The notes below the pieces were generated by a model. The model saw nothing but the letters and a program-made list of their open reading frames with translations, ran no database searches and was not told the origin of the DNA. 64,000 bases of DNA, taken from NCBI RefSeq assembly GCF_018596335.1, contig NZ_JAHEPS010000009.1:23996-87995 (forward strand), in the 5' to 3' direction. How positions within the stretch are numbered: position 1 is the first letter of the stretch; every line of letters begins with the position of its first letter. Source of the DNA: Shewanella jiangmenensis. Lineage in GTDB: Bacteria > Pseudomonadota > Gammaproteobacteria > Enterobacterales > Shewanellaceae. Below, piece after piece: positions 1 through 7,598 of the stretch. Position numbers and translations under genes: made by a program.

Positions 1-414
1 CGGAAAGTTGGCTTCAATCAGCTTCGGCAGCTCTTTCACCAAATAATCGTACATGCGGTAGTGCTTATTCCAGGGCGCCTCTGTGGCATTGAGGTAAAAA
101 CCGGCGCCGAGGCCAAAGTCCCAGGCGCCATCGGGATCGTCGGCAACGCCGTCGCCGCGCGGGCTGGAGTCCATGGCCACTATTGCCAGGCCGAGCGTGG
201 CGGCGAGGCGCTGGGCACCGGCCTTCTGCATAAAGTTTTCATCGCTGCAGGTGAGCCCCGACAACCAATAAAGCACGGGTACGCTTTCGGTTTCGGCCTG
301 GGGCGGCAGAAAAATCGCAAAGCGCATTTTGCAATCCAGGCTGGCAGATTGATGGCTGTACTGCTTATGCCAACCGCCGAAGCTGCGATTGGCACTGACA
401 AGTTCCAGAGTCAT
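1..414 (-). CDS. fghA: S-formylglutathione hydrolase, C-terminal part cut off
   Basis: Partial: 138 N-terminal residues are visible and the frame runs off the left edge. The start is the ATG at 414. The N-terminus (ELVSANRSFGGWHKQYSHQS) and the segment YWLSGLTCSDENFMQKAGAQ are typical of the esterase D / S-formylglutathione hydrolase family. The enzyme is cytosolic and hydrolyses S-formylglutathione to formate and glutathione, the second step of glutathione-dependent formaldehyde oxidation. The nucleophile elbow and the rest of the catalytic triad lie beyond the window, so activity cannot be judged. It follows frmA by 9 bases on the same strand, which supports a two-gene operon. Confidence 0.93.
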   Translation of the reverse strand, partial: MTLELVSANRSFGGWHKQYSHQSASLDCKMRFAIFLPPQAETESVPVLYWLSGLTCSDENFMQKAGAQRLAATLGLAIVAMDSSPRGDGVADDPDGAWDFGLGAGFYLNATEAPWNKHYRMYDYLVKELPKLIEANFP

Positions 415-423
415 GGCCGCTCC

Positions 424-1557
424 TTATTTGCGATCGTAGTGGATCACGCTGCGAATGCTCTTGCCTTCGTGCATCAGCTCGAACGCTTCGTTGATAGCAT
501 CCAGCCCCATGGTGTGGGTGATAAAGTCACTCAGGGCAAATTCACCGCGCAGGTACTGCTCAACAATGCCGGGCAGTTCGGAGCGTCCTTTCACGCCGCC
601 AAAGGCACTGCCGCGCCACACCCGGCCAGTGACCAGTTGGAACGGACGGGTGGAAATTTCCTGCCCGGCGCCCGCCACGCCAATGATCACCGACTCGCCC
701 CAGCCCTTGTGGCAGCACTCCAGCGCACTTCGCATTACATTCACATTGCCGATGCACTCAAATGAGAAGTCCACGCCGCCGTCGGTCATCTCAACAATCA
801 CGTCCTGAATCGGCTTGTCGTAGTCTTTGGGGTTGATGCAGTCGGTGGCGCCAAGCTTTTTGGCGAGTTCAAATTTGCTCTCGTTGATGTCGATACCTAT
901 GATCCGGCTGGCACCGGCCATGGTGGCGCCTATCACCGCCGACAAACCAATACCGCCGAGGCCGAAAATTGCCACAGTGTCGCCCTTTTTCACCTTGGCG
1001 GTTTTAAGCACGGCGCCCATGCCGGTGGTGACGCCGCAGCCCAGCAGACACACTTCTTCCAGCGGCGCTTCGGGGTTGACCTTGGCGAGGGATATTTCCG
1101 GCAGCACAGTGTATTCGCTGAAGGTGGAGCAGCCCATGTAGTGGTAAATCGGCTCGCCATCTTTATAAAAGCGGGTGGTGCCGTCTGGCATCAGGCCCTT
1201 GCCCTGGGTGGCACGCACCGCCGAGCACAGGTTGGTCTTACCCGAGGTGCAGAACTTACATTTGCCGCACTCGGCGGTGTAAAGCGGGATCACGTGGTCA
1301 CCCACTGCCACGCTGGTCACGCCTTCGCCGACCATTTCGACAATGCCGCCGCCTTCGTGGCCCAAAATCGCCGGGAACACGCCTTCGGGGTCATCGCCTG
1401 ACAGGGTAAAGGCATCGGTGTGGCACACGCCGGTGGCGACAATCCGCACCAGCACTTCGCCGGGTTTTGGCAGCATCACATCCACTTCTTCAACGGATAA
1501 GGGCTGGCCCGGGCCCCAGGCAATGGCGGCGCGGGATTTAATAAAAGATGCTGACAT
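424..1557 (-). CDS. frmA: S-(hydroxymethyl)glutathione dehydrogenase (class III alcohol dehydrogenase)
   Basis: Cytosolic zinc- and NAD-dependent enzyme that oxidises S-hydroxymethylglutathione to S-formylglutathione, the first step of formaldehyde detoxification. Length is 377 residues, usual for the family. Visible: catalytic zinc ligands C45, H67 (GHEGGG) and C174; four structural-zinc cysteines at about 97, 100, 103 and 111; Rossmann motif GLGGIG near 199. The start at 1557 is preferred over an in-frame ATG at 1590 because GGGAGG sits just upstream and the family begins here. It heads an operon with fghA and is divergent from a LysR gene that may regulate it (inference). Confidence 0.96.
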   Translation of the reverse strand: MSASFIKSRAAIAWGPGQPLSVEEVDVMLPKPGEVLVRIVATGVCHTDAFTLSGDDPEGVFPAILGHEGGGIVEMVGEGVTSVAVGDHVIPLYTAECGKCKFCTSGKTNLCSAVRATQGKGLMPDGTTRFYKDGEPIYHYMGCSTFSEYTVLPEISLAKVNPEAPLEEVCLLGCGVTTGMGAVLKTAKVKKGDTVAIFGLGGIGLSAVIGATMAGASRIIGIDINESKFELAKKLGATDCINPKDYDKPIQDVIVEMTDGGVDFSFECIGNVNVMRSALECCHKGWGESVIIGVAGAGQEISTRPFQLVTGRVWRGSAFGGVKGRSELPGIVEQYLRGEFALSDFITHTMGLDAINEAFELMHEGKSIRSVIHYDRK

Positions 1558-1715
1558 GGGGTTCCTCCCTGATATGTCGGTTTGGGGCAATTAGCCCGAA
1601 TGGCACAGCCGCGCGCACAGCGTTGCGGCAAGCTTGATGGGATTGATTGTATTTCTTTGCTGATGATTGATAATCGCGCTTATTGGTAAATGACTTTTAC
1701 TGAATGGGAATAATC

Positions 1716-2588
1716 ATGCGCTGGGAAGGGATTTGTGAATTTGTGGCGGTGGCTGAGGCGCAGAGCTTTACCACAGCTGCGAGTCGGCTTTGCATAAGCA
1801 CCGCGCAGGTGAGTCGCCAGGTGCGTGAGCTTGAAGAGCGCCTCGGCAGCAAGCTTTTGTACCGCACTACGCGCAAGGTGTCGCTCACCGAAGACGGGCA
1901 GCTTTTTTACCGTCACTGCCGCCAGGTGCTCGATGGTCTGGATGAAGCCGAGCGGGCGGTGTCGTCACTTAAAAACGAGCCGCGCGGGCTAATCCGCATG
2001 ACGGCGCCCGTGACCTACGGCGAGCAATATGTGATGCCAATCGTATTGGAGTACATGCAGCAATTTCCGCAGGTGGAAGTGCAATGCGATCTGACCAATC
2101 AACAGCTGGATTTGGTGCAGGGCGGCTTTGATTTGGCGATTCGCCTCGGGGTGTTGCCGGATTCCTCAATGATGGCGCGAAAGCTGGCCGAGCGGGTGCA
2201 GTATCTGGTGGCATCGCCTGAGTATGTCAGCCGTCATGGTGCGCCCCATTCGCTGTCGGAGCTCAGTCGTCATCAATGTTTGCTCGGCAGCCTGCCATTC
2301 TGGCGTTTTCAGGAGGAGGGCAAGCTTCGTAGCCTGAAGGTGAAAGGGCGGCTTAGTTGCAGCAGCGGCAACACCCTGCTGGCGGCAGCACTGGCAGGTA
2401 TGGGCATAGCCCAGCTGCCCGGCTATTACGTGGATGAAGCGATTCGTGACGGCCGTCTGCTGGTGTTGCTCAAGCCCTTTCAGGAACCCAAAGAGGGGAT
2501 TTGGGGTTTGTATTCTCACAATCGGCAGCTGTCGCCCAAGATTGGACGACTGATGGACATGCTGGCGCAAAAACTGCCGGGTGCCTGA
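1716..2588 (+). CDS. LysR-family transcriptional regulator
   Basis: About 290 residues, standard for LysR regulators. An N-terminal winged helix-turn-helix (residues about 1-60: FVAVAEAQSFTTAASRL, then QVSRQVRELEERLG) is followed by a LysR substrate-binding domain (from about 85). The ATG at 1716 is chosen over one at 1704 because family members start four or so residues before the first helix. It is transcribed divergently from frmA-fghA with about 160 bases between the starts, the usual arrangement for a regulator of its neighbour. Formaldehyde or a related signal as effector is inference; the ligand cannot be read from sequence. Confidence 0.9.
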   Translation: MRWEGICEFVAVAEAQSFTTAASRLCISTAQVSRQVRELEERLGSKLLYRTTRKVSLTEDGQLFYRHCRQVLDGLDEAERAVSSLKNEPRGLIRMTAPVTYGEQYVMPIVLEYMQQFPQVEVQCDLTNQQLDLVQGGFDLAIRLGVLPDSSMMARKLAERVQYLVASPEYVSRHGAPHSLSELSRHQCLLGSLPFWRFQEEGKLRSLKVKGRLSCSSGNTLLAAALAGMGIAQLPGYYVDEAIRDGRLLVLLKPFQEPKEGIWGLYSHNRQLSPKIGRLMDMLAQKLPGA

Positions 2589-2607
2589 CCGACGGTTTGC
2601 GTTATGT

Positions 2608-2654
2608 CTAAGACTTGACAGTTTCAACTTGTTGAACGGGACAACAAGTCTTAG
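2608..2654. repeat. Nested inverted repeats upstream of a small membrane-protein gene
   Basis: CTAAGACTTG (2608-2617) is the exact inverse of CAAGTCTTAG (2645-2654). Within the same stretch ACTTGTTG (2627-2634) is the exact inverse of CAACAAGT (2642-2649). The two helices share the right arm, so they cannot form together. No T-run follows. It lies after the LysR gene and about 90 bases before the next start. It could be an operator, an mRNA structure or an imperfect terminator. Confidence 0.55.
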
Positions 2655-2745
2655 TTTAAGGTGTTAACTGTATGGTTTTTCAGCCTACTGGATTTCACAA
2701 AAGGTTTTTACGCGTCTGGTTTTCAAACGGCAAAAGGGATTTTCG

Positions 2746-3267
2746 ATGAACAATTTTATGGCGGGACTTAACAACTTCTGGGTGGGGCTCTTTGCCGGCA
2801 TCATGCTGCCGCTGATTCTGGTGGCGGTGATTTTGTACGCCACGGTCGACAAGCTGACCGGCGTGCTGCAGGACTCGGCCATCGCGCCATTTTTATCCCG
2901 CAGCGAACAGACGCTGGATAAGGTCGATAACCTGTTGGTGACCTTGGATGACAAGGTCGACAGTGCCAGCCTTAAGGATTTGAACCTATTGGCGCCGCTT
3001 AAGGATGCGCAGCTGTTTCCGGAGTTGCAGGCGCTGGCCACTACCGTCACCGAACTTAAAAAGGCCGCTGCCGGGGCTCAGAATATCGACCGCGACGCTG
3101 TACTTAAAAACCTGCAGCAGCGGCTGCAGGACTCGCTGATAGCCAAGTTCCCACCAGAAAAAGCGGCCGCACTGGCCGAAAACCTGCGTCAAATCGCCGA
3201 GGTGCTCGCCAGTAACGAGGCGGTGGCCGAAAAACTGAATGCCATTACTGAAAACGCCGGCAACTGA
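2746..3267 (+). CDS. Conserved hypothetical single-pass membrane protein
   Basis: 173 residues, function not recognised. One hydrophobic segment near the N-terminus (about residues 12-33, FWVGLFAGIMLPLILVAVIL) looks like a membrane anchor or uncleaved signal. The rest is charged, leucine-rich and probably helical, with repeated DKVD/DDKVDS-like segments around 60-75 and a Lys/Glu-rich C-terminus. No catalytic motif was seen. The start ATG has a GGGAT-type ribosome site (CAAAAGGGATTTTCG). It is monocistronic: preceded by a structured intergenic repeat and followed by a terminator shared with convergent mnmE. Confidence 0.7.
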   Translation: MNNFMAGLNNFWVGLFAGIMLPLILVAVILYATVDKLTGVLQDSAIAPFLSRSEQTLDKVDNLLVTLDDKVDSASLKDLNLLAPLKDAQLFPELQALATTVTELKKAAAGAQNIDRDAVLKNLQQRLQDSLIAKFPPEKAAALAENLRQIAEVLASNEAVAEKLNAITENAGN

Positions 3268-3291
3268 GGTTTATCTCAGGCCGGCGTTTTT
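3251..3291. terminator. Rho-independent terminator between the membrane-protein gene and mnmE
   Basis: AAAACGCCGGC and GCCGGCGTTTT form a perfect 11-bp stem whose left arm is still inside the end of the upstream gene, followed by T residues. The A-run on the left lets it also work leftward, but mnmE ends just beyond it, so the rightward gene is the main user. Confidence 0.8.
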
Positions 3292-3323
3292 ATTGCGAGG
3301 CGGCAGCTTGTGGCAATAGCAGC

Positions 3324-4685
3324 TTATTTGCCGATACAGAAAGAGCTGAATATCTTGCCCAGCAGATCGTCTGAAGTGAACTCGCCGGTGATTTCCGACA
3401 GCGCCTGCTGCGCCATGCGCAGCTCTTCGGCGAGCAGCTCGCCCGCCTGATAGACTTCGAGCTGCACCTTGCCAAATTGCAGGTGCTCTGCGGCCAGATC
3501 CAGTGCCTGCAGGTGGCGGCGGCGGGCGATAAAGCCGCCTTCGAGGTTACTCTGGTAGCCCATCAGCGCCTTGAGGTGCTGCTTGAGTTCCTCCACGCCA
3601 AGGCCTGTTTTGGCCGAAATCCGATACACGGCAAAGCCTTGCTCTTCGGTGGCTGCGAGCGACTCGCCGGTCAAATCGGCTTTGTTGCGTACCACGGTAA
3701 TGCCAAGCCCCTTGGGCAGACGGTCGATAAAATCCGGCCAAATCTCGTGTGGGTCGACCGCAGCCGTACTGGTGCCATCCACCATAAACAGCACCCGATC
3801 GGCGGTCTCGATTTCGCTCCAGGCGCGCTCGATACCGATACGCTCCACTTCGTCTGTGGTGTCGCGCAGGCCCGCTGTGTCTATGATGTGCAGCGGCATG
3901 CCGTCGAGGTGAATATGCTCGCGCAGCACATCGCGGGTGGTGCCGGCGATGTCGGTGACAATCGCCGACTCTTTACCGGCCAGCGCGTTGAGCAGGCTCG
4001 ATTTACCGGCGTTGGGGCGACCGGCAATGACCACTTTCATGCCTTCGCGGATGATGCTGCCTTGCTTGGCGCTGGAATGCACTTCGTCCAACTGGTCGAT
4101 AATGGCGTACAGCGCGGCGGCAATTTTGCCATCACTCAAAAAGTCGACTTCTTCGTCGGGAAAGTCGATGGCGGCTTCAACATACAGGCGCAGATTGGTG
4201 ATTTTATCCACCAGGGTGTGCACCTTGGCGGAAAAATCCCCCTGCAGCGAATGCAGTGCGCTCTTGGCGGCCTGTTCGCTGGTGGCATCAATCAGATCGG
4301 CAATCGCCTCGGCCTGGGTCAAATCCAGCTTGTCGTTCATAAAGGCCTGCTCGCTGAACTCGCCGGGGCGGGCGATGCGCACCCCTTTGACCTTGAGCAC
4401 GGCGCGGATGAGCATGTCCATCACCACCTGGCCGCCGTGGCCCTGCAGCTCCAGCACATCTTCACCGGTAAAGGAGTTGGGGCCTTTGAAGAACAGGGCT
4501 ATGCCCTGATCCAGCACAGCGCCGTCCGGGTCTTTGAAATCACAGAAATCGGCGTAGCGGGGTTTTGGCAGGTGGCCGAGCAGGGCATGGGCGACTGCGC
4601 TTGCCTGTTTGCCGGAAACCCGGATGATGCCAACGCCGCCACGGCCGGGGGCTGTGGCCTGGGCCACGATAGTGTCTGTAGTCAC
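3324..4685 (-). CDS. mnmE: tRNA modification GTPase MnmE
   Basis: With MnmG it installs the 5-carboxymethylaminomethyl (or related) group on wobble uridine 34 of certain tRNAs. Length 453, usual for the family. The N-terminal folate-binding domain begins ATDTIVAQATAPGRGGVGIIR-like; the GTPase domain shows GRPNAGKSS (222-230), DIAGTTRD (245-252), DTAGLRD (269) and an NKAD motif near 335. The C-terminus is the family's FCIGK with its conserved cysteine. It lies downstream of yidC on the same strand, but a strong hairpin separates them. mnmG is not in the window. Confidence 0.97.
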   Translation of the reverse strand: MTTDTIVAQATAPGRGGVGIIRVSGKQASAVAHALLGHLPKPRYADFCDFKDPDGAVLDQGIALFFKGPNSFTGEDVLELQGHGGQVVMDMLIRAVLKVKGVRIARPGEFSEQAFMNDKLDLTQAEAIADLIDATSEQAAKSALHSLQGDFSAKVHTLVDKITNLRLYVEAAIDFPDEEVDFLSDGKIAAALYAIIDQLDEVHSSAKQGSIIREGMKVVIAGRPNAGKSSLLNALAGKESAIVTDIAGTTRDVLREHIHLDGMPLHIIDTAGLRDTTDEVERIGIERAWSEIETADRVLFMVDGTSTAAVDPHEIWPDFIDRLPKGLGITVVRNKADLTGESLAATEEQGFAVYRISAKTGLGVEELKQHLKALMGYQSNLEGGFIARRRHLQALDLAAEHLQFGKVQLEVYQAGELLAEELRMAQQALSEITGEFTSDDLLGKIFSSFCIGK

Positions 4686-4720
4686 GTGCTTTTCCGCTTT
4701 GCTGTCTGGGTCAAGGAAAC

Positions 4721-4747
4721 AAAAAGGCGACCTCAGGTCGCCTTTTT
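4721..4747. terminator. Terminator after yidC
   Basis: AAAAAGGCGACC and GGTCGCCTTTTT pair perfectly around a three-base loop, giving A- and T-runs on both sides. It lies between the end of yidC and the start of mnmE on the minus strand, so mnmE needs its own promoter or readthrough. Confidence 0.85.
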
Positions 4748-4770
4748 AGTGTATCGCCTGAAAAATGGGC

Positions 4771-6402
4771 TTATTTTAAGCCTTTTTTCTCCAGCTGGGC
4801 ATAAATAATCTTCTGCTGAATGATGGCAACTATGTTACCCACCAACCAGTAGAGTACCAGACCGGCCGGGAACCACAGGAAGAACACGGTGAATACCACC
4901 GGCATCCACTGCAGCATCTTTTGCTGCATAGGGTCCATGTTTGGCGCAACAGGCTGCATCTTCTGCATCATCCACATGGAGGCGCCCATCAGCAGCGGCA
5001 GCACGTAGTATGGGTCCTGAACTGACAAATCCTGGATCCACAGCATGAATGGCGCGTGGCGCAGTTCAACGCTTTCCAGCAGCACCCAGTACAGGGCGAT
5101 GAAGATTGGCATCTGCAGCAGAATTGGCAGACAGCCGCCCATCGGGTTTACTTTTTCTTTCTTGTACAGTTCCATCATGGCCTGACCCATCTTCTGACGG
5201 TCATCACCAAAGCGGTCCTTGAGCTCCTGCAGCTTGGGCTGGAGGTTACGCATCTTGGCCATGGACACATACTGTGCCTTGGTCAGCGGATACAGGATAC
5301 CGCGCACTGTCAGGGTAACCAGAATGATGGCCACACCCCAGTTGTGCACCAGGCTCTGGAAGAACATCAGCACCCAGTGGATTGGTACGGCAAGCCACCA
5401 CAGGAAGCCATAGTCCACTACCAGGTTCAGCGACTCAGACAACGCAGACAGAGCGGCCTGATCTTTAGGACCCACATAGAAGGTGGCAGAAATGGTTTCG
5501 CTGGCGCCAGGGGCTACGTCATGTACTGCGCCCTTGAAGCCAATATTGGCCATGCCGCCGGCACTGATGGACGAGAACAGGGTGTTCTTGTCAGAGGCAG
5601 CTGGTACCCAGGCTGATACGAAGTAGTGTTGCAGCATGGCAACCCAACCACCCAGAGTGGACTGGTCGAGGTCTTTCTTGCCCATGTCTTCGAAGCTGTA
5701 CTTCTCGTAACGCACATCGGCGGTAGAGAAGGCGGCACCACGGTAAGTTGGCATCATCATGCTGCTTTCGCTGGCGGCGATGGTGTGCTTGATCTGACCG
5801 TACATCTGCAGTTGCAGGGCATTGGCGCTGTTGTTGGTGACGCGGTAATCCACGCCCACATCATATTTGCCACGCTTGAACACAAACACCTTGGTGAACG
5901 TCACACCTGCATCGTTGGTCACAGTCAGCGGCACTTCCAACGTGTCCTGGCCGTCAGCGAGGCTGAATTCGGTGGCGCTGGCAGTGAAGTTGGCACGGCC
6001 ACTGGCGGCGCTGTCGATACCGTCACGGCCAATCAGGCCGCTTTGGGCGATGTAAGTGAAGGCGTTTTTCTGCTCAAGCAGAACAAAGGGTTCGTCTTTG
6101 CCTTGCTCCAGTTTATGGGTCAGCAGTGCTGCATGAACTATGTCACCGCCAACAGGGTTAATCTGTACGTCCAGCTGATCGGTTTTAACGTGGATCAGAT
6201 TCTGGGTAGCGGCCACAGTGGCTGGCACGCCGGCATCGGCTGTAGGAACGTCGCTGTTAATAGCCTGACTGTTAGATTGCGGCGCAGTAGCAGAAGCTAC
6301 TTCAGTGGCCGGCTTGGGGGCTTTGTCGGATTCCCACTGTTGCCAGAGCAAAAAGCTGACAAACAGAAGGCCGATAAGCAATAGATTGCGTTGTGATTCC
6401 AT
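4771..6402 (-). CDS. yidC: Membrane protein insertase YidC (Oxa1 family)
   Basis: Inner-membrane insertase that works alone or with SecYEG. 543 residues. The N-terminal anchor (NLLLIGLLFVSFLLWQQW) is followed by a low-complexity linker, a large periplasmic beta-domain (about 60-330) and a C-terminal bundle of five membrane segments (about 345-530) with the cytoplasmic helical hairpin in between. It follows yidD by two bases, part of the conserved rpmH-rnpA-yidD-yidC order. The C-terminus is Lys-rich (LEKKGLK), as usual. Confidence 0.97.
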   Translation of the reverse strand: MESQRNLLLIGLLFVSFLLWQQWESDKAPKPATEVASATAPQSNSQAINSDVPTADAGVPATVAATQNLIHVKTDQLDVQINPVGGDIVHAALLTHKLEQGKDEPFVLLEQKNAFTYIAQSGLIGRDGIDSAASGRANFTASATEFSLADGQDTLEVPLTVTNDAGVTFTKVFVFKRGKYDVGVDYRVTNNSANALQLQMYGQIKHTIAASESSMMMPTYRGAAFSTADVRYEKYSFEDMGKKDLDQSTLGGWVAMLQHYFVSAWVPAASDKNTLFSSISAGGMANIGFKGAVHDVAPGASETISATFYVGPKDQAALSALSESLNLVVDYGFLWWLAVPIHWVLMFFQSLVHNWGVAIILVTLTVRGILYPLTKAQYVSMAKMRNLQPKLQELKDRFGDDRQKMGQAMMELYKKEKVNPMGGCLPILLQMPIFIALYWVLLESVELRHAPFMLWIQDLSVQDPYYVLPLLMGASMWMMQKMQPVAPNMDPMQQKMLQWMPVVFTVFFLWFPAGLVLYWLVGNIVAIIQQKIIYAQLEKKGLK

Positions 6403-6405
6403 AGC

Positions 6406-6660
6406 CTATTTATTACACCTGTCTTTTTTTGGAGGGACGGGATCGTTGCCGCCCGGATGTAAAGGGTGACATTTTAATATGCGTTTGATTGCAAACCAAC
6501 TGCCTTTTATAACACCGTGAAGCGTAATTGCCTCAATGGCGTAATGGGAGCAGGTGGGCTGGAAACGACATTTCGGCCCAAGGATAGGGCTGATGAAGAT
6601 TTGGTAGCCTCGAATGAGCTTGGTAATCAACCATTGAAACGGCGACTGAGTTTGCGCCAT
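6406..6660 (-). CDS. yidD: Membrane protein insertion efficiency factor YidD
   Basis: 84 residues, a small amphipathic membrane-associated protein thought to assist YidC-dependent insertion. The family signature is clear: RGYQIFISPILGPKCRFQPT, then CSHYAIEAI, and three further conserved segments ending CHPLHPGGNDPVP. It overlaps the end of rnpA by 34 bases and precedes yidC closely, so translation is probably coupled. Confidence 0.95.
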   Translation of the reverse strand: MAQTQSPFQWLITKLIRGYQIFISPILGPKCRFQPTCSHYAIEAITLHGVIKGSWFAIKRILKCHPLHPGGNDPVPPKKDRCNK

Positions 6661-6983
6661 AGCTTGTCTACCAGCTGGTGGAGGGCTTCGTTTTCAAGAT
6701 CCATCACGCCACTTCTGACCAGCACGACTATATCGACGCCGGGGATTTGGTGTTGATGCAGGCGGAAACTTTCACGTATTACCCGCTTAACCCTGTTACG
6801 GTCATGGGCGCGTTTAACCTGTTTTTTAGGTACGGTTAAACCCACACGAGGATGACCCAGTGTGTTACGAACGGCAAGTAAAGTGATTTCAGCGGAAGAA
6901 GCTTTGAGAGGATCGGTGAAAACAGCTTTAAATTGCGCGGGAGTTAACAAACGTAACTCCCGCGTAAAGGTGTAGCTAGTCAC
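6627..6983 (-). CDS. rnpA: Ribonuclease P protein component
   Basis: Protein subunit of RNase P; binds the catalytic RNA and the 5' leader of precursor tRNA. 118 residues. The basic RNR motif is present (KRAHDRNRVKRVIRESFR, about 55-72), as is the N-terminal RELRLLTPAQF. The start is GTG at 6983, also the start type used by E. coli rnpA; no in-frame ATG lies near the expected N-terminus. It lies 17 bases beyond the rpmH stop, in the conserved rpmH-rnpA-yidD-yidC cluster. Confidence 0.95.
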   Translation of the reverse strand: MTSYTFTRELRLLTPAQFKAVFTDPLKASSAEITLLAVRNTLGHPRVGLTVPKKQVKRAHDRNRVKRVIRESFRLHQHQIPGVDIVVLVRSGVMDLENEALHQLVDKLWRKLSRRFNG

Positions 6984-7000
6984 CTAGATGTCGACCTGAA

Positions 7001-7138
7001 TTAAGCAGACAGACGAGCGCGACCCTTGGCACGGCGACGAGCCAGTACCTTGCGGCCGTTAGCTGTAGCCATGCGAGCGCGGAAGCCGTGAGAACGCTTG
7101 CGCTTCAGGTTGCTAGGTTGAAAAGTACGTTTACTCAT
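7001..7138 (-). CDS. rpmH: 50S ribosomal protein L34
   Basis: 45 residues, highly basic: begins MSKRTFQPSNLKRKRSHGF and ends RRRAKGRARLSA, the canonical L34 sequence with full length. Large-subunit ribosomal protein. First gene of the leftward operon with rnpA, yidD and yidC, and divergent from dnaA as in most gammaproteobacteria. Start ATG is at 7138, stop TAA at 7001. Confidence 0.97.
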   Translation of the reverse strand: MSKRTFQPSNLKRKRSHGFRARMATANGRKVLARRRAKGRARLSA

Positions 7139-7327
7139 GGTGGCAATCCGTCTTTACTGGTTAACATTCCTTGACGCTGGTATCAATAATCTGAAATCAG
7201 AGACAAGGGCATAAAAAAGAGGCCGAATTGTAATCACCCAAACGTCAGCCGTCAAGAAGAACGGCACACCAGCGACACATTACAGGCCAATTTTTTCCCC
7301 GTAGACCCCACAAAGAACCCAACAGGA

Positions 7328-7336
7328 TGTGGATAA
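7328..7336 (-). promoter_or_regulatory. DnaA box (perfect)
   Basis: TGTGGATAA, the exact reverse complement of the strong consensus TTATCCACA, about 260 bases upstream of dnaA. Confidence 0.85.
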
Positions 7337-7342
7337 CTCTGT

Positions 7343-7351
7343 GTATCCACA
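7343..7351 (+). promoter_or_regulatory. DnaA box (one mismatch)
   Basis: GTATCCACA differs from TTATCCACA only in the first base. It faces the perfect box from six bases away, so the two form an inverted pair. Confidence 0.65.
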
Positions 7352-7363
7352 CTATATCTGGTG

Positions 7364-7581
7364 GATCCAGAAAGTGTAGATGAGATCGTGGGCCGCGCAT
7401 TATAGATCAAGGTGGATCCCTTTAGAAAGCAGGATTTCAGTCCAATGGCCCATAAATAGATCCGATTCGATCTTGACTGATCCAAGTTATTCAGATCCAA
7501 GGATCTCCCTGTTGATAAATCCATTTTAAGGATAGCGATCCGCAAACAGTCCCGATAGAATACTCCTCCTTTGGGTAGATC
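7364..7581. promoter_or_regulatory. GATC cluster upstream of dnaA (SeqA/Dam-type)
   Basis: Eleven GATC sites start at 7364, 7384, 7405, 7415, 7459, 7469, 7479, 7494, 7502, 7537 and 7578; fewer than one is expected by chance in 218 bases. Several are ten bases apart, i.e. on the same helix face. Hemimethylated GATC pairs at such spacing are what SeqA binds. The cluster covers the likely dnaA promoter. Confidence 0.8.
7510..7518 (-). promoter_or_regulatory. DnaA box (one mismatch)
   Basis: TGTTGATAA is the reverse complement of TTATCAACA, one base from consensus. It lies within the GATC cluster about 80 bases before the dnaA start. Confidence 0.55.
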
Positions 7582-7598
7582 TTTTGGGGACGGAACAG

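Larger units (their letters stand above)
7139..7598. promoter_or_regulatory. rpmH-dnaA intergenic region: dnaA control region and possible replication-origin element
   Basis: 460 bases without a gene between divergent rpmH and dnaA. It holds one perfect and two one-mismatch DnaA boxes and eleven GATC sites in its dnaA-proximal half, plus AGATCT (7577-7582), a known ATP-DnaA six-mer type. Promoters for both genes must lie here. In Shewanella, as in E. coli and Vibrio, the main origin is generally placed near mnmG/mioC, which is not in this window. This region may therefore be an autoregulatory and SeqA-type control element rather than oriC. An AT-rich unwinding element was not obvious. Confidence 0.75.

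Noticed and set aside
3477..4808. Open frame of about 440 codons on the plus strand opposite mnmE
   Set aside because: Entirely antisense to mnmE; the composition is that of a shadow frame.
7139..7598. Calling this region oriC outright
   Set aside because: DnaA boxes and GATC sites are present, but only three boxes, no clear unwinding element, and the usual location in related genera is near mnmG, which is not in the window.
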